Below, in pieces: positions 27,422-36,936 of a DNA stretch of 64,000 bases. Every line of letters starts with the position of its first letter. The stretch's first letter is position 1. The notes below the pieces were generated by a model, which was not told the origin of the DNA, made no database searches, and saw only the letters and a program-made list of their open reading frames with translations. This stretch comes from Salisediminibacterium beveridgei. GTDB lineage: Bacteria > Bacillota > Bacilli > Bacillales > Salisediminibacteriaceae. The stretch lies in NCBI RefSeq assembly GCF_001721685.1, contig NZ_CP012502.1, positions 1,054,001 to 1,118,000 on the forward strand. The letters are read 5' to 3'. The translations under genes were made by a program, and so were the position numbers.

Positions 27422-29125
27422 GTGAATCCAAACTATCGTGTTGCAGTTTTTTTCATTTGGCTGGCACTTCTGCCGCCTTTCGTTTATTACATGATGGAAA
27501 CAACGGGGGCGTTCTGGCTTGAACATGCCGTTTCCATCACCGGATTTATGATCCTGATCGCTCTCGTATCGCTCTTTCCTGTGAAGATCAAAGGGACGAC
27601 CTTTATTCCGGTGCACGGGGTATCCCTTGCCGTGTTTTTGCATTTCGGTCTCTTTACGGAAATCATCCTCACACAGATCGCAATTGTGGTGGTGTTGTTG
27701 AGCCTGCGGCTTCACCCGAAAGAGCGCTACCGGATGCCATTGAACTCATTGATTTTTTTATGCACATCGCTGCTTTCAGGTGGTGCATTTTTCCTTTTCG
27801 GCGGGACTGTCGGTGCCACATCGTTTGAATCCATCGCGAGTCAGCTGGTTCCGGTGCTCGTCTATACACTTACCTATTTCTTTTCGAATAACATGATCAT
27901 CTTTTTGATCCGCCGTTATTTACTCGGGTTGAAAAATGAACGTTTCTTTACGGAAGGGCTTTACTGGGAAGGGATGACGTCCCTGCTCATTTTGCCGGTG
28001 GGTCTTATACTGGCGTATCTGTATCATCAGATCGGACTCGTCGCCCTGCCGATCATCGGTGTGCCTGTCGTTGCTGTCTCGTTGATTTTAAAAATTTACC
28101 ACGACGGGAAAGAACTGATCGATCAGCTGCAGCAAGTCAGTGAATTCAGCCAGGAAATCAACCGGATGACGGACAGCCAGTCGATGTATGACCGCTACAT
28201 CGAAGCCTGCTGTGATATGTTTCCGGCAGATGGCGTGCTGCTTTATGATCCCCCGGAAAAGTACACAGAGCAGCTCACGCCTGTTCATGTGGACTGCGGG
28301 ATATTAAGGACGGACCGGGTACTGGGACACGGAGATGAGGTGAGCCGCCATGTGCTTAGGACGGGTCAGGCCGTGATTATCCGTTCAGACTGGGACGCGA
28401 TCAGTAAAGGGTTTAACGTCGTATTCCCGAAAGCGGAGTCGGTGCTCTCGGTTCCGGCCCTTCGTGAAGGACGTGTCACGGGGGTCAATACCCTGATCAG
28501 TTTTCAAAAGAACGCCTTTACCCGGAGCCACCGGATGCTGCTGGATATTCTTTTGAACCATTTGACCATCGCCATTCAGAATGTGCTTCACCTTGAACGG
28601 GCCAGGCTTGAAGGCATGGAGTGCGGACTGACGAAACTGAAGAACTTCCGCTATTTTGAACAGACGCTCAAAAAACGCTATGACCATAATGAAAAGACCT
28701 TTGCCCTGATCCTGCTCGATCTGGACTATTTCAAACAGGTGAACGATCAATACGGTCACAGCGCAGGGAATGACGTCCTCTATCAGGTGGCACGGGTGAT
28801 TGAGGCGCATGTGCCAAAGAAAGAGGGCAATGTCACGGCCCGCTATGGCGGCGAAGAATTCGTTGTCCTGCTCGACGATGTGACACCTGAGGAAGCGCAA
28901 CATGAAGGAGAGGCGTTACGTGAGGCGATCGAACAAGCCACGTTCACGGTCTTTAACGACCTGACCAGTCATCCCGACCAGGTGCTTTCGCTCACGTTAA
29001 CGGCGAGCATCGGTGTGGCGACAAGGAAAGATCCGGAAGATCCCCTGTCCATTTTACGCAAGGCCGACCGGGCGATGTACATGGGCGCGAAAAATAAAGG
29101 CCGTAATAAAGTAGCAATTTATTAA
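27422..29125 (+). CDS. Membrane-bound diguanylate cyclase (GGDEF) with GAF-like domain
   Basis: A 567-residue protein with about seven N-terminal membrane helices (residues 5-215), a GAF-like sensory region (about 235-395) and a C-terminal GGDEF domain. The active-site motif is GGEEF at residues 476-480, preceded by LDLDYFKQVNDQYGHSAGNDVL, so the domain should make c-di-GMP from two GTP. No RxxD inhibitory site is seen just before GGEEF, so product inhibition may be absent. GTG 27422 is the start, behind GGAAGGGGTGG. It lies a few genes upstream of the pilus genes, whose PilB and pilin leader are both candidate c-di-GMP sensors. Confidence 0.88.
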   Translation: MNPNYRVAVFFIWLALLPPFVYYMMETTGAFWLEHAVSITGFMILIALVSLFPVKIKGTTFIPVHGVSLAVFLHFGLFTEIILTQIAIVVVLLSLRLHPKERYRMPLNSLIFLCTSLLSGGAFFLFGGTVGATSFESIASQLVPVLVYTLTYFFSNNMIIFLIRRYLLGLKNERFFTEGLYWEGMTSLLILPVGLILAYLYHQIGLVALPIIGVPVVAVSLILKIYHDGKELIDQLQQVSEFSQEINRMTDSQSMYDRYIEACCDMFPADGVLLYDPPEKYTEQLTPVHVDCGILRTDRVLGHGDEVSRHVLRTGQAVIIRSDWDAISKGFNVVFPKAESVLSVPALREGRVTGVNTLISFQKNAFTRSHRMLLDILLNHLTIAIQNVLHLERARLEGMECGLTKLKNFRYFEQTLKKRYDHNEKTFALILLDLDYFKQVNDQYGHSAGNDVLYQVARVIEAHVPKKEGNVTARYGGEEFVVLLDDVTPEEAQHEGEALREAIEQATFTVFNDLTSHPDQVLSLTLTASIGVATRKDPEDPLSILRKADRAMYMGAKNKGRNKVAIY

Positions 29126-29164
29126 AGAAATCACAAAATTGTTAAAGACGAGCTGTGATAAAAG

Positions 29165-29173
29165 TGGTACAAT
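29165..29173 (+). promoter_or_regulatory. Extended -10 element before the 29216 gene
   Basis: TG-G-TACAAT at 29165-29173, 43 bases before the start codon. It may be the first promoter of the VanW-pil gene series. Confidence 0.45.
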
Positions 29174-29215
29174 GGCAACAATATACAACTATACATAGGA
29201 TAACGGGGTGCTTGT

Positions 29216-29851
29216 ATGACAACAGTCTTATTTTTTATCGTGGGTTGGGGCCTTTTGTTCGTTTTATTGCTGCTTTTGCCTTCGATATTTCCAAGGAAAA
29301 CCACCGCTGTTCTGGCACTGATCTCAGGGATTACCGCCATGCTGATGATAACGGCTGAAGTATGGGTATCCTGGCAGATGGCTTTGGTGACGGGGATCCT
29401 TTTGATCGCGGTATTCAGCTTCCTCGTGTCGAGAAAAGTGGCGATTGCAGAGGACACTGAAGAAGAGGCAGGGGAGTTATATCCTGAAAGAGTGAGCTAC
29501 CAGCGTTTTGAACGATCATCACAGTCGCAGCAGGCAGTCCGGGCAACGGAGCCAGAAGAAGCGGCCGGACACGAAACCGGAACAGAAGACGCCCGTCAAC
29601 CTGACGAATCGAAATCCGACCGCAGGTTAAACCGGTTTGTCGTTGACCCGGAAGACGAAACCGCTGAGACAGACCCGGATCCCTCCGGGCGTTCGCGATT
29701 GATCATTGAGGATGAAGACGCGACCCTGACCGAACGAAAACCCCTGAATGAAGATGATTCCGTTCCGCTGAAACGAAGGGACGCCTCAATGGACGCCGAG
29801 GAGTTCAGTGAGGACAAGACAGACGATGGCCCGTCAGAGGATAAAAAATAA
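29216..29851 (+). CDS. Membrane protein of unknown function with long acidic tail
   Basis: I do not recognise a family. The 211-residue product has two to three hydrophobic helices in the first 70 residues and a disordered, very acidic cytoplasmic tail of about 135 residues, with repeated Glu/Asp runs and occasional Arg-Leu patches (NRFVVDPEDE, SRLIIEDEDATL). It starts behind a GGGGTG site and is followed 29 bases later by the VanW-type gene, so it is probably co-transcribed with the pilus series. A scaffolding or assembly role is possible but not shown. Confidence 0.6.
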   Translation: MTTVLFFIVGWGLLFVLLLLLPSIFPRKTTAVLALISGITAMLMITAEVWVSWQMALVTGILLIAVFSFLVSRKVAIAEDTEEEAGELYPERVSYQRFERSSQSQQAVRATEPEEAAGHETGTEDARQPDESKSDRRLNRFVVDPEDETAETDPDPSGRSRLIIEDEDATLTERKPLNEDDSVPLKRRDASMDAEEFSEDKTDDGPSEDKK

Positions 29852-29880
29852 ACTGAAAAGCATAAGGGGGGATGAGTGTA

Positions 29881-31344
29881 ATGAAGCAATCATTTTTAGG
29901 CAGTATCCTGATTATGTCCATGAGCGTTCTGTTTCTGATTACTTTTACATATGCAACATCATTCACGTACGAAGTCCTTTTTGAAGAGGAACGCCTGGAG
30001 TCGACGACGCAAATCGCGTCTGTCGATGTCAGTGAGATGAGCCGCGAGGAAGCCAGGGCGTTGCTTGAAGAAGAAGTCGTTGATTGGCAACAACGTGCCG
30101 TGATGGAAATCACCTGGTTTGACGAAGTGATTGAACTTCCTGGTAACGCTGTTGATTTTCAAATTGATGACACACTGGACCGTTATTTCGACGGTGAACC
30201 GGTTGAAGAAGGGATGATCACAAGCGCCAGAACGTCGGTACTTGAAGATGAGCTGCGTGAAATCGCCTTACCGGAGAACATGGTTGATCTGGTGGACATG
30301 ACTGCACTAGAACAGGAAATGGAGAATCAGGCTTCAACGCTTGAGATGGAGATCCTGATCCCGCTCCATACCGTGCTGGAGCCGCATCACCGCCTGAGTG
30401 AAGAAGAGATGACGACCATCTCACGGACCCTTGAGCAGGGCCCGCTTCTGACGGATTGGCTGTCTTCAGAGCCGGAGATTGAAGTGGCACCGTATGAAGT
30501 GATCCACCTGAGTGAATTCATCTATACCTTTAATGGCGGAGAGCTGATGAATGTTGTCAGTTCAGCCGTCTATGAAGCGGTATTGCATGCGGATTTTGAC
30601 ATCATCGAACGGCATATCCGAGAACAGCGTTATCCGAATGTTGCTCTGGGCTTTGATGCTTATATGAACGAAGACGAGCGGGACCTTGTGTTCAGAAATC
30701 CGATGGACGTGCCGTATACCATCAGTTTTCATGACGTGCAAAATGGCTTCGAGGTCCGGGTGACGGGTTTTGACCTGCCGTACCGCCTCGAAGTGACACT
30801 TGAAGATCAGAGCACCGTGGAACCGAAAACGCGGGTGACCTATTCCGATGATCTCCCGGCAGGAGAAGATCGGATTGAGGAGACAGGCACGGACGGCGAA
30901 TTTGTCCGCGTCGTCCGCTCCCGGTTCAATGATGTGGATGAATTGATCCAGGAAGAGGAAATCAGCCGTGATTTTTATAAACCGGAACACCGCCTCGAAG
31001 TCCGCAGTATTCATGAGCCGGAACCGGAACCAGACGAAGAAAACGGCAATGGCTTCAATGGCGGGAACGGCTCGCCAGGCGGGCCAGGTGATCCCGATGA
31101 TCCAGACAATTGGGATGAGAACGGCGACTGGACCGGGAACGGCGAGTGGGACGAAAACGGTGACTGGAACGGCGACTGGAATGGAAATGGCAATGGCGAG
31201 AGCCCGCCTTCCGGATGGTCACCGCCAGGAACCGGTAACGGAGACGATACAGAGAACGGTGAGGACAGAGGCTCTTATGATGAGAACGGTACCTATATCC
31301 CGCCGTCGACAGATGACGAAGGAAACGAGATTAAAGGACACTAA
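29881..31344 (+). CDS. VanW/G5-domain surface protein with Gly-Asn-Asp-Trp repeat tail
   Basis: The 487-residue protein has an N-terminal membrane helix, a peptidoglycan-associated region, a VanW-like domain (about 220-300; GELMNVVSSAVYEAVLHA, NVALGFDAYMNEDERDLVFRNPM), a G5-like domain (about 310-385) and a tail of about 100 residues built from short repeats such as DENGDW, GNGEW and DWNG. VanW/G5 proteins occur at Gram-positive cell surfaces; the role is not well defined. ATG 29881 is 9 bases after AAGGGGGG, so it is preferred to ATG 29872. pilB follows after 24 bases, which suggests a role with the pilus. Confidence 0.7.
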   Translation: MKQSFLGSILIMSMSVLFLITFTYATSFTYEVLFEEERLESTTQIASVDVSEMSREEARALLEEEVVDWQQRAVMEITWFDEVIELPGNAVDFQIDDTLDRYFDGEPVEEGMITSARTSVLEDELREIALPENMVDLVDMTALEQEMENQASTLEMEILIPLHTVLEPHHRLSEEEMTTISRTLEQGPLLTDWLSSEPEIEVAPYEVIHLSEFIYTFNGGELMNVVSSAVYEAVLHADFDIIERHIREQRYPNVALGFDAYMNEDERDLVFRNPMDVPYTISFHDVQNGFEVRVTGFDLPYRLEVTLEDQSTVEPKTRVTYSDDLPAGEDRIEETGTDGEFVRVVRSRFNDVDELIQEEEISRDFYKPEHRLEVRSIHEPEPEPDEENGNGFNGGNGSPGGPGDPDDPDNWDENGDWTGNGEWDENGDWNGDWNGNGNGESPPSGWSPPGTGNGDDTENGEDRGSYDENGTYIPPSTDDEGNEIKGH

Positions 31345-31368
31345 TTTCGAACAGGAGGATCCCGCCGT

Positions 31369-33033
31369 ATGGTGAGAAAACGAAAGCGAATTGGAGATCT
31401 TCTTGTCGATGCAGGCCTCATTACCGAGGCCCAAGTGCAGGAAGTACTCAGTGTAAAAGGGAATGACAAGCTCGGAAACGCACTGATTTCCAGAGACTAC
31501 ATTACAGAAGACCAGCTGATCGAGGTGTTGGAATTCCAGCTGGGGATACCCCATGTGCATATTAACCAGCAGCCCGTTGATGAAACAGTAACAAAACTGC
31601 TGCCGAAAGATTTCGCAATCCGAAATGTAGTCTTCCCCATCTTGAAGAAGAACAGTCATCTGCTGGTCGCAATGGCGGATCCGATGGATTATGTCACCCT
31701 CGAAGACATCCGGATGACGACCGGTTTCGAAGTGGAACCGGTCATTTCCGGACGAAAAGAAATTCTCAATGCCATCGAAAAATTTTACGACGAAGATCAG
31801 GACCTGAACCTCGATATTGCAGAAGAAGATACGCCGGATGTGCTGTCTGTTGCCAATGTGGACGAAAATGAAGAAGATGCTCCGATCATCTCCCTCGTCA
31901 ATAAGATTCTTGTGAAGGCGATCAATAAAGGCGCTTCGGATGTACATATTGATCCACATGATAAAAAGGTGATCGTGCGCTACCGGGTAGACGGCATCCT
32001 GATGACGGAGCGGGCCATTGCCAAATCCGATCAGAACGCGGTGACGGCCCGGATTAAAATCATGGCCAGCCTGAACATTACGGAAACGCGACTGCCGCAG
32101 GACGGCCGGGTGAAAGTATCCATCCAGGGAAAACCGGTGGACCTGAGGATCTCCATCCTCTCCACCGTGTTCGGTGAGAAGATTGTCATCCGGATTCTCG
32201 ACGTCAGTAACGCCGTGAAAGAAACGTCTCAAATCGATTTGAATCAGACCAACTACACGCGCTTTAAGCGCATGATCAGCCGCCCGGCTGGCATCATTCT
32301 GATCACCGGTCCGACAGGTTCCGGGAAAACCACAACCCTCTATGCGGCAATGACCGAGCTGAACACCCCGGACGTGAACCTGATCACGATTGAGGATCCC
32401 GTCGAGTATCAGGTGAAAGGGATCAACCAGGTGCAGGTGAATTCGGCCATCGGCTTAACCTTTGCCAACGGCCTCCGCTCCATTTTGCGTCAGGATCCAA
32501 ATATTGTTATGGTTGGGGAAATCCGGGATAAGGAAACCGCTGAGATTGCCATCCGGGCGTCTCTTACCGGACACCTTGTGTTCAGTACGATTCACACCAC
32601 CAGCGCTATCGGGACGATCCCCCGCCTGATTGATATGGGCATCGAGCGCTTCCTCGTCATGAGTTCCCTGTCCGGGATCGTGTCGCAGCGCCTCGTGAGG
32701 CGGGTGTGTACCGAATGTGCGGAGGAATACGAACCGACGTCCGTGGAACGGGAAATCTTTGAGAAAAAAGACATTCCGATTACCACACTCAAGCGAGGAA
32801 CCGGCTGTGCCAACTGTAACGACACGGGCTACAAAGGCCGACTCGCCGTCCATGAAGTCCTTGAAGTGGATGACACCATCAGGCGGATGGTCATGAACAA
32901 GCAGCTGATGGAAGATGTCCGGAAGTATGCAGAAGAAAACAAGATGATCTTCCTCTTGGAAGACGGCCTCATGAAAGTAAAAGAAGGACTGACGAGTCTC
33001 GCAGAAGTGTACCGGGTTGCCATGGATGAGTAA
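31369..33033 (+). CDS. pilB: Type IV pilus extension ATPase PilB with MshEN domain
   Basis: The 554-residue GspE/PilB ATPase drives pilus growth. It has Walker [11 protein letters not shown], the Asp box around ITIEDPVEYQ, Walker B RQDPNIVMVGEIRDKETAE, the His box STIHTTSA and a C-terminal zinc-binding pair, CTEC and CANC. The N-terminal 65 residues (RIGDLLVDAGLITEAQ, then KLGNALISRDYITEDQ) form two consecutive motifs of the MshEN type, known in other bacteria to bind c-di-GMP. ComGA of competence pili lacks this domain, so this is a true PilB-like motor. AGGAGG precedes the ATG. Confidence 0.93.
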   Translation: MVRKRKRIGDLLVDAGLITEAQVQEVLSVKGNDKLGNALISRDYITEDQLIEVLEFQLGIPHVHINQQPVDETVTKLLPKDFAIRNVVFPILKKNSHLLVAMADPMDYVTLEDIRMTTGFEVEPVISGRKEILNAIEKFYDEDQDLNLDIAEEDTPDVLSVANVDENEEDAPIISLVNKILVKAINKGASDVHIDPHDKKVIVRYRVDGILMTERAIAKSDQNAVTARIKIMASLNITETRLPQDGRVKVSIQGKPVDLRISILSTVFGEKIVIRILDVSNAVKETSQIDLNQTNYTRFKRMISRPAGIILITGPTGSGKTTTLYAAMTELNTPDVNLITIEDPVEYQVKGINQVQVNSAIGLTFANGLRSILRQDPNIVMVGEIRDKETAEIAIRASLTGHLVFSTIHTTSAIGTIPRLIDMGIERFLVMSSLSGIVSQRLVRRVCTECAEEYEPTSVEREIFEKKDIPITTLKRGTGCANCNDTGYKGRLAVHEVLEVDDTIRRMVMNKQLMEDVRKYAEENKMIFLLEDGLMKVKEGLTSLAEVYRVAMDE

Positions 33034-33069
33034 TGACAGTAACCACACATCGGTCAGGAGTGAGTGTCT

Positions 33070-34101
<1,032 letters not shown>

Positions 34102-34130
34102 CGTGAATCTAACAAAAAGCAGGGGATATT

Positions 34131-35339
34131 ATGGCTTTTTATCAGTACGAAGCCCGCACAAGGCAGGGTGAACTCTTATCAGGCAAAATCAAAGCCGACT
34201 CTCAGATTGAGGCGGAAAAAAAGCTCGTCGGGGATAAAAACCTCTCGGTGCTGCAGATGAGCAAGATGCAGGGGATCCTTTATCAGGATCTGGATCTGTT
34301 CAACCGCGTCACCAGTAAGGACATGGTCATCTTTCTCAGACAGATGAACACGCTCCTGGCCGCAGGGATTCCTCTCGTCGACAGCATCAATCTGTTAAGC
34401 CAGCAGGCGCCGAACCGGCTGTTACGATCGGCACTGGCGGAAATCGAAGATGATCTCCGTCAGGGGGTCAGTCTCTCCCACGCCGCAGAGAAGCACCGGA
34501 AAGTCTTCCAGCCCCTCGTGATCAACATGATCCGCGCCGGGGAAGCCGCAGGTATTCTGGATGAAATCTTTGAGCGCCTTGCGATCTATTATGAAAAGCA
34601 GAACGCGACGAAGCAGAAAGTGATTTCCGCTTTGGCCTACCCATCCACCTTGGGCGTTGTGGCCATCGGGGTGGTCATGTTCCTCCTAGCCGTTGTGGTA
34701 CCGTCCTTTGCGGACATGTTCGCAAGCTTTGACAGTGAACTGCCGTGGATCACGCTGTTTGTCCTCCATGCAGGGGAATGGACCCAATCCTACGCCTGGG
34801 TGATCATTATCGCCTTCATTTTAGCAATCGTCGGGATCCGTGTCGGACGGAAGAATGATGACATCCGCTATTATCTCGACTATGCGATGCTGAAGCTGCC
34901 CATCGTCGGACCGATCCTGCAGAAGTCGGCCCTGGCCAGAATGTCACGGACACTGAGCTCGCTTTTCACAAGCAGTGTGCCTGTCCTGCAGGCAACGTCG
35001 ATTGTCGAGCGCGTCGCCGGGAACGAAGTGCTGGCGAAAGTGATCCGCAATATCCGAGCCTCCCTGGAAAAAGGGGAATCCATGGCCGGCCCGATGCAAC
35101 ATCACTGGCTCTTCCCGCCCCTGGTGGTTCAGATGGTCACCGTCGGCGAACGCACCGGTTCCCTCGATCAGATGCTCGACCGGGTCGCGATCTTCTATGA
35201 AGACGAAGTGGATCAGGCTGCCGAACGGCTGAAAAGCATGATGGAACCCCTCTTAATCGTCGTTCTCGCCGTGATCGTCGGCGTCATTGTCGCATCAATT
35301 GCAATCCCGATGTTCGAGATTTTCGATACAATCGGCTAA
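34131..35339 (+). CDS. pilC: Type IV pilus inner-membrane platform protein PilC
   Basis: The 402-residue protein is a GspF/PilC platform with two copies of the helical domain (FLRQMNTLLAAGIPLVDSI and MSRTLSSLFTSSVPVLQA) and three membrane helices, the last at the C-terminus. It links the motor ATPases to the growing pilus. It follows pilT by 29 bases behind AGCAGGGG. No terminator is obvious between pilC and the following pilin leader. Confidence 0.93.
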   Translation: MAFYQYEARTRQGELLSGKIKADSQIEAEKKLVGDKNLSVLQMSKMQGILYQDLDLFNRVTSKDMVIFLRQMNTLLAAGIPLVDSINLLSQQAPNRLLRSALAEIEDDLRQGVSLSHAAEKHRKVFQPLVINMIRAGEAAGILDEIFERLAIYYEKQNATKQKVISALAYPSTLGVVAIGVVMFLLAVVVPSFADMFASFDSELPWITLFVLHAGEWTQSYAWVIIIAFILAIVGIRVGRKNDDIRYYLDYAMLKLPIVGPILQKSALARMSRTLSSLFTSSVPVLQATSIVERVAGNEVLAKVIRNIRASLEKGESMAGPMQHHWLFPPLVVQMVTVGERTGSLDQMLDRVAIFYEDEVDQAAERLKSMMEPLLIVVLAVIVGVIVASIAIPMFEIFDTIG

Positions 35340-35419
35340 ATAACTAGTATTTTTCTATTTTTATTTCAAAAATTGATAAATAACGTAATAAAATTGTAGC
35401 GAAATGCATTTAAAAGTAG

Positions 35420-35425
35420 TATAAT
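35420..35425 (+). promoter_or_regulatory. -10 element of the pilin transcript
   Basis: A perfect TATAAT. The best -35 candidates (TAGCGA or TTGTAG) are poor, so the promoter may be weak or activated. The predicted leader is about 230 bases. Confidence 0.5.
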
Positions 35426-35524
35426 CAAACCAATATCACACGTTGGTTCCAATCGGAACCATGTATAAAGGATGATTGAATCAACTGGGACATATTTTGT
35501 TCCATACAAAGCACTTAAAAAATT

Positions 35525-35597
35525 GGATGCGATGAAGAAATGGGTACTATGTGGGCACTTAACCATTTCGGAGCAAGTAGTGCAACCGGCCGGACGA
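35525..35597 (+). ncRNA. Cyclic-di-GMP class II riboswitch aptamer
   Basis: The conserved landmarks of this RNA class appear in order: GATGAA (35531-35536), AATGGGT (35539-35545), GTGGGCACTT (35551-35560), a short variable hairpin, and AGTAGTGCAACCGG (35576-35589). GCACT and AGTGC pair. This agrees with the Clostridium c-di-GMP-II sequences I remember. It precedes a pilin gene, as in Clostridioides difficile, where such a riboswitch turns on pilA1. AAGTAG (35575-35580) is complementary to CTACTT (35600-35605), a possible competing stem. I could not define a complete terminator, so the direction of control is inferred from the C. difficile case. Confidence 0.85.
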
Positions 35598-35661
35598 ATC
35601 TACTTTGTTGGGCTGTTTTTTGTATATTTTCATACCAGATGAAAAGGGGTGAGACGAAAAC

Positions 35662-36135
35662 GTGATACGAATACGAAGCTTTTTGAAGAATCAAAAAGGT
35701 CTGACCCTGGTCGAACTGCTGGCCGTCATCGTGATCCTCGGCATCATCGCCGCCATCGCCGTCCCGGCCGTGGCCAACATCATTGACAATTCACGAAAAG
35801 ACGCCCACGTCGCCAACGCCGAAAGCCTCTACAATGCAGCAAGGCTTGCGGTGGTATCAGAGAATCTGAATGCAGATCCCGAAGATGAAGACGATTTTTG
35901 GACGTTTTATGCAGATGATACCGCGACTGACCGTGACAATGAGGTATTGAATCTGGTGGATGAAAGATATCTTGATTCCGGACCGCAGAATCCAGAAGGT
36001 GACGGTGTCTACTCTGAAGCAAATGTAGAGTATAACGGGGAAGAATACACCGTAACACTGGACGAATATTTCGGTGAGGATGGTAAAACAATCACCGAGA
36101 TCAGGGCTGATGGCAGAGATGCCTTAGAAAATTAA
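35662..36135 (+). CDS. pilA: Type IV major pilin-like protein 1
   Basis: A 157-residue prepilin with the class III signal KNQKG then LTLVELL: cleavage is after Gly and Glu5 of the mature protein is present. The hydrophobic helix VIVILGIIAAIAVPAVANII follows, then an acidic globular part without cysteine pairs. The start is GTG 35662 behind AAAAGGGGTGAG. It is the first gene after the riboswitch. The codons of the N-terminal helix are strongly G/C-ending, unlike those of the next pilin. Confidence 0.9.
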   Translation: MIRIRSFLKNQKGLTLVELLAVIVILGIIAAIAVPAVANIIDNSRKDAHVANAESLYNAARLAVVSENLNADPEDEDDFWTFYADDTATDRDNEVLNLVDERYLDSGPQNPEGDGVYSEANVEYNGEEYTVTLDEYFGEDGKTITEIRADGRDALEN

Positions 36136-36168
36136 TATACTTTAGAAACAACCGGATCTCTGAGTTAC

Positions 36169-36186
36169 CTGCGACAATTATCGCAG
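36169..36186 (+). other. Hairpin between the two pilin genes
   Basis: CTGCGA (36169-36174) pairs with TCGCAG (36181-36186) around CAATTA. There is no T-run after it, so it may stabilise or process the upstream message instead of ending it. The interval also contains TTTCGGAGCA, a 10-base match to the riboswitch region, too short to interpret. Confidence 0.4.
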
Positions 36187-36246
36187 AGCTGACAAAGGTT
36201 TCGGAGCACTAAAATACATTAAAAAAAACTTAGAGGAGTGGGGAAC

Positions 36247-36735
36247 ATGAAGAAATTCTTAAAGAACCAGAAAGGTTTAACGCTTGTTGAATTGTTGGCC
36301 GTTATTGTTATTTTAGGTATTATTGCAGCGATTGCCGTACCAGCCATTGCGAACATTATTGACAACAGTAGAAAGGACGCCCAGATTGCAAATGCGGAAG
36401 CGATGTATGATGCAGCTAGATTAGCTGTTGTTGGTGAAAATGTAAATTCTGAAGCACATTTTTATGCAGAAATTGATGACGATTCATCTCCTGGTGATAA
36501 TGCTCCTGGAACGGGATATGATTTAGTGGATTTAGGATATATGGATGCAATTCCAGAAAATCCAATGGGAGATGCTGAATTTGATCAAGCTTTTATAACT
36601 TATGATTCAGAAACAGGTGATTATGTTGTCTATCTAAAGGCTGGTGAGACTGTTTATTTTGATGGAGATTACACTATTGCTCAAATTAGAGCAGAAGGTA
36701 GATCTGGATTAGAAACATTACCTTTTTCTGATTAA
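36247..36735 (+). CDS. pilA: Type IV major pilin-like protein 2
   Basis: A 162-residue prepilin with the same signal (KNQKG, LTLVELL) and almost the same helix as pilin 1, but a different acidic C-terminal half. GAGGAG before ATG 36247 is the ribosome binding site; an in-frame GTG at 36238 overlaps it. The gene is much richer in A and T than its neighbours and uses T/A-ending codons for the same residues that pilin 1 encodes with C/G-ending ones. This suggests separate origin of the two copies. A strong terminator follows. Confidence 0.9.
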   Translation: MKKFLKNQKGLTLVELLAVIVILGIIAAIAVPAIANIIDNSRKDAQIANAEAMYDAARLAVVGENVNSEAHFYAEIDDDSSPGDNAPGTGYDLVDLGYMDAIPENPMGDAEFDQAFITYDSETGDYVVYLKAGETVYFDGDYTIAQIRAEGRSGLETLPFSD

Positions 36736-36766
36736 TAACGAAATTCACTACTTCATTGATATTAAT

Positions 36767-36796
36767 AAAAAAAGACTCTCCGGAGTCTTTTTTTAT
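36767..36796. terminator. Bidirectional terminator after pilin 2
   Basis: AAAAAAAGACTC (36767-36778) and GAGTCTTTTTTT (36783-36794) form a perfect 12-bp stem with loop TCCG. It closes the pilin transcription unit. Confidence 0.92.
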
Positions 36797-36936
36797 TAAA
36801 TGACTCATCTTTGATTGTAAATCACTGAATTTACGCAGATTATTTTAATAATCTTCCTTCTTTTTGTTTATCCTGTGCGTAAAAACATCTATACTAGAGG
36901 AAGAGGCTGGAATTGACGGGAAGGGTTGGGCGAGTG

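Larger units (their letters stand above)
35340..35661. other. Long pilin leader region between pilC and the first pilin
   Basis: These 322 bases contain no gene. They hold a promoter (-10 TATAAT at 35420-35425), a perfect hairpin GGTTCC/GGAACC (35445-35460), the c-di-GMP-II-like aptamer (35525-35597), a T-rich stretch with TTTTTT near 35616-35621, and a 7-bp hairpin TTTTCAT/ATGAAAA (35627-35645) that abuts the ribosome binding site. Confidence 0.7.

Noticed and set aside
31219..32232. Long open frame on the minus strand opposite pilB and the VanW-type gene
   Set aside because: It is the codon-bias shadow of pilB; no ribosome binding site and no recognisable motif.
35590..35625. Intrinsic terminator as expression platform of the pilin riboswitch
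   Set aside because: There is a run of six T, but I could not find a convincing stem directly before it; reported only as a T-rich stretch.
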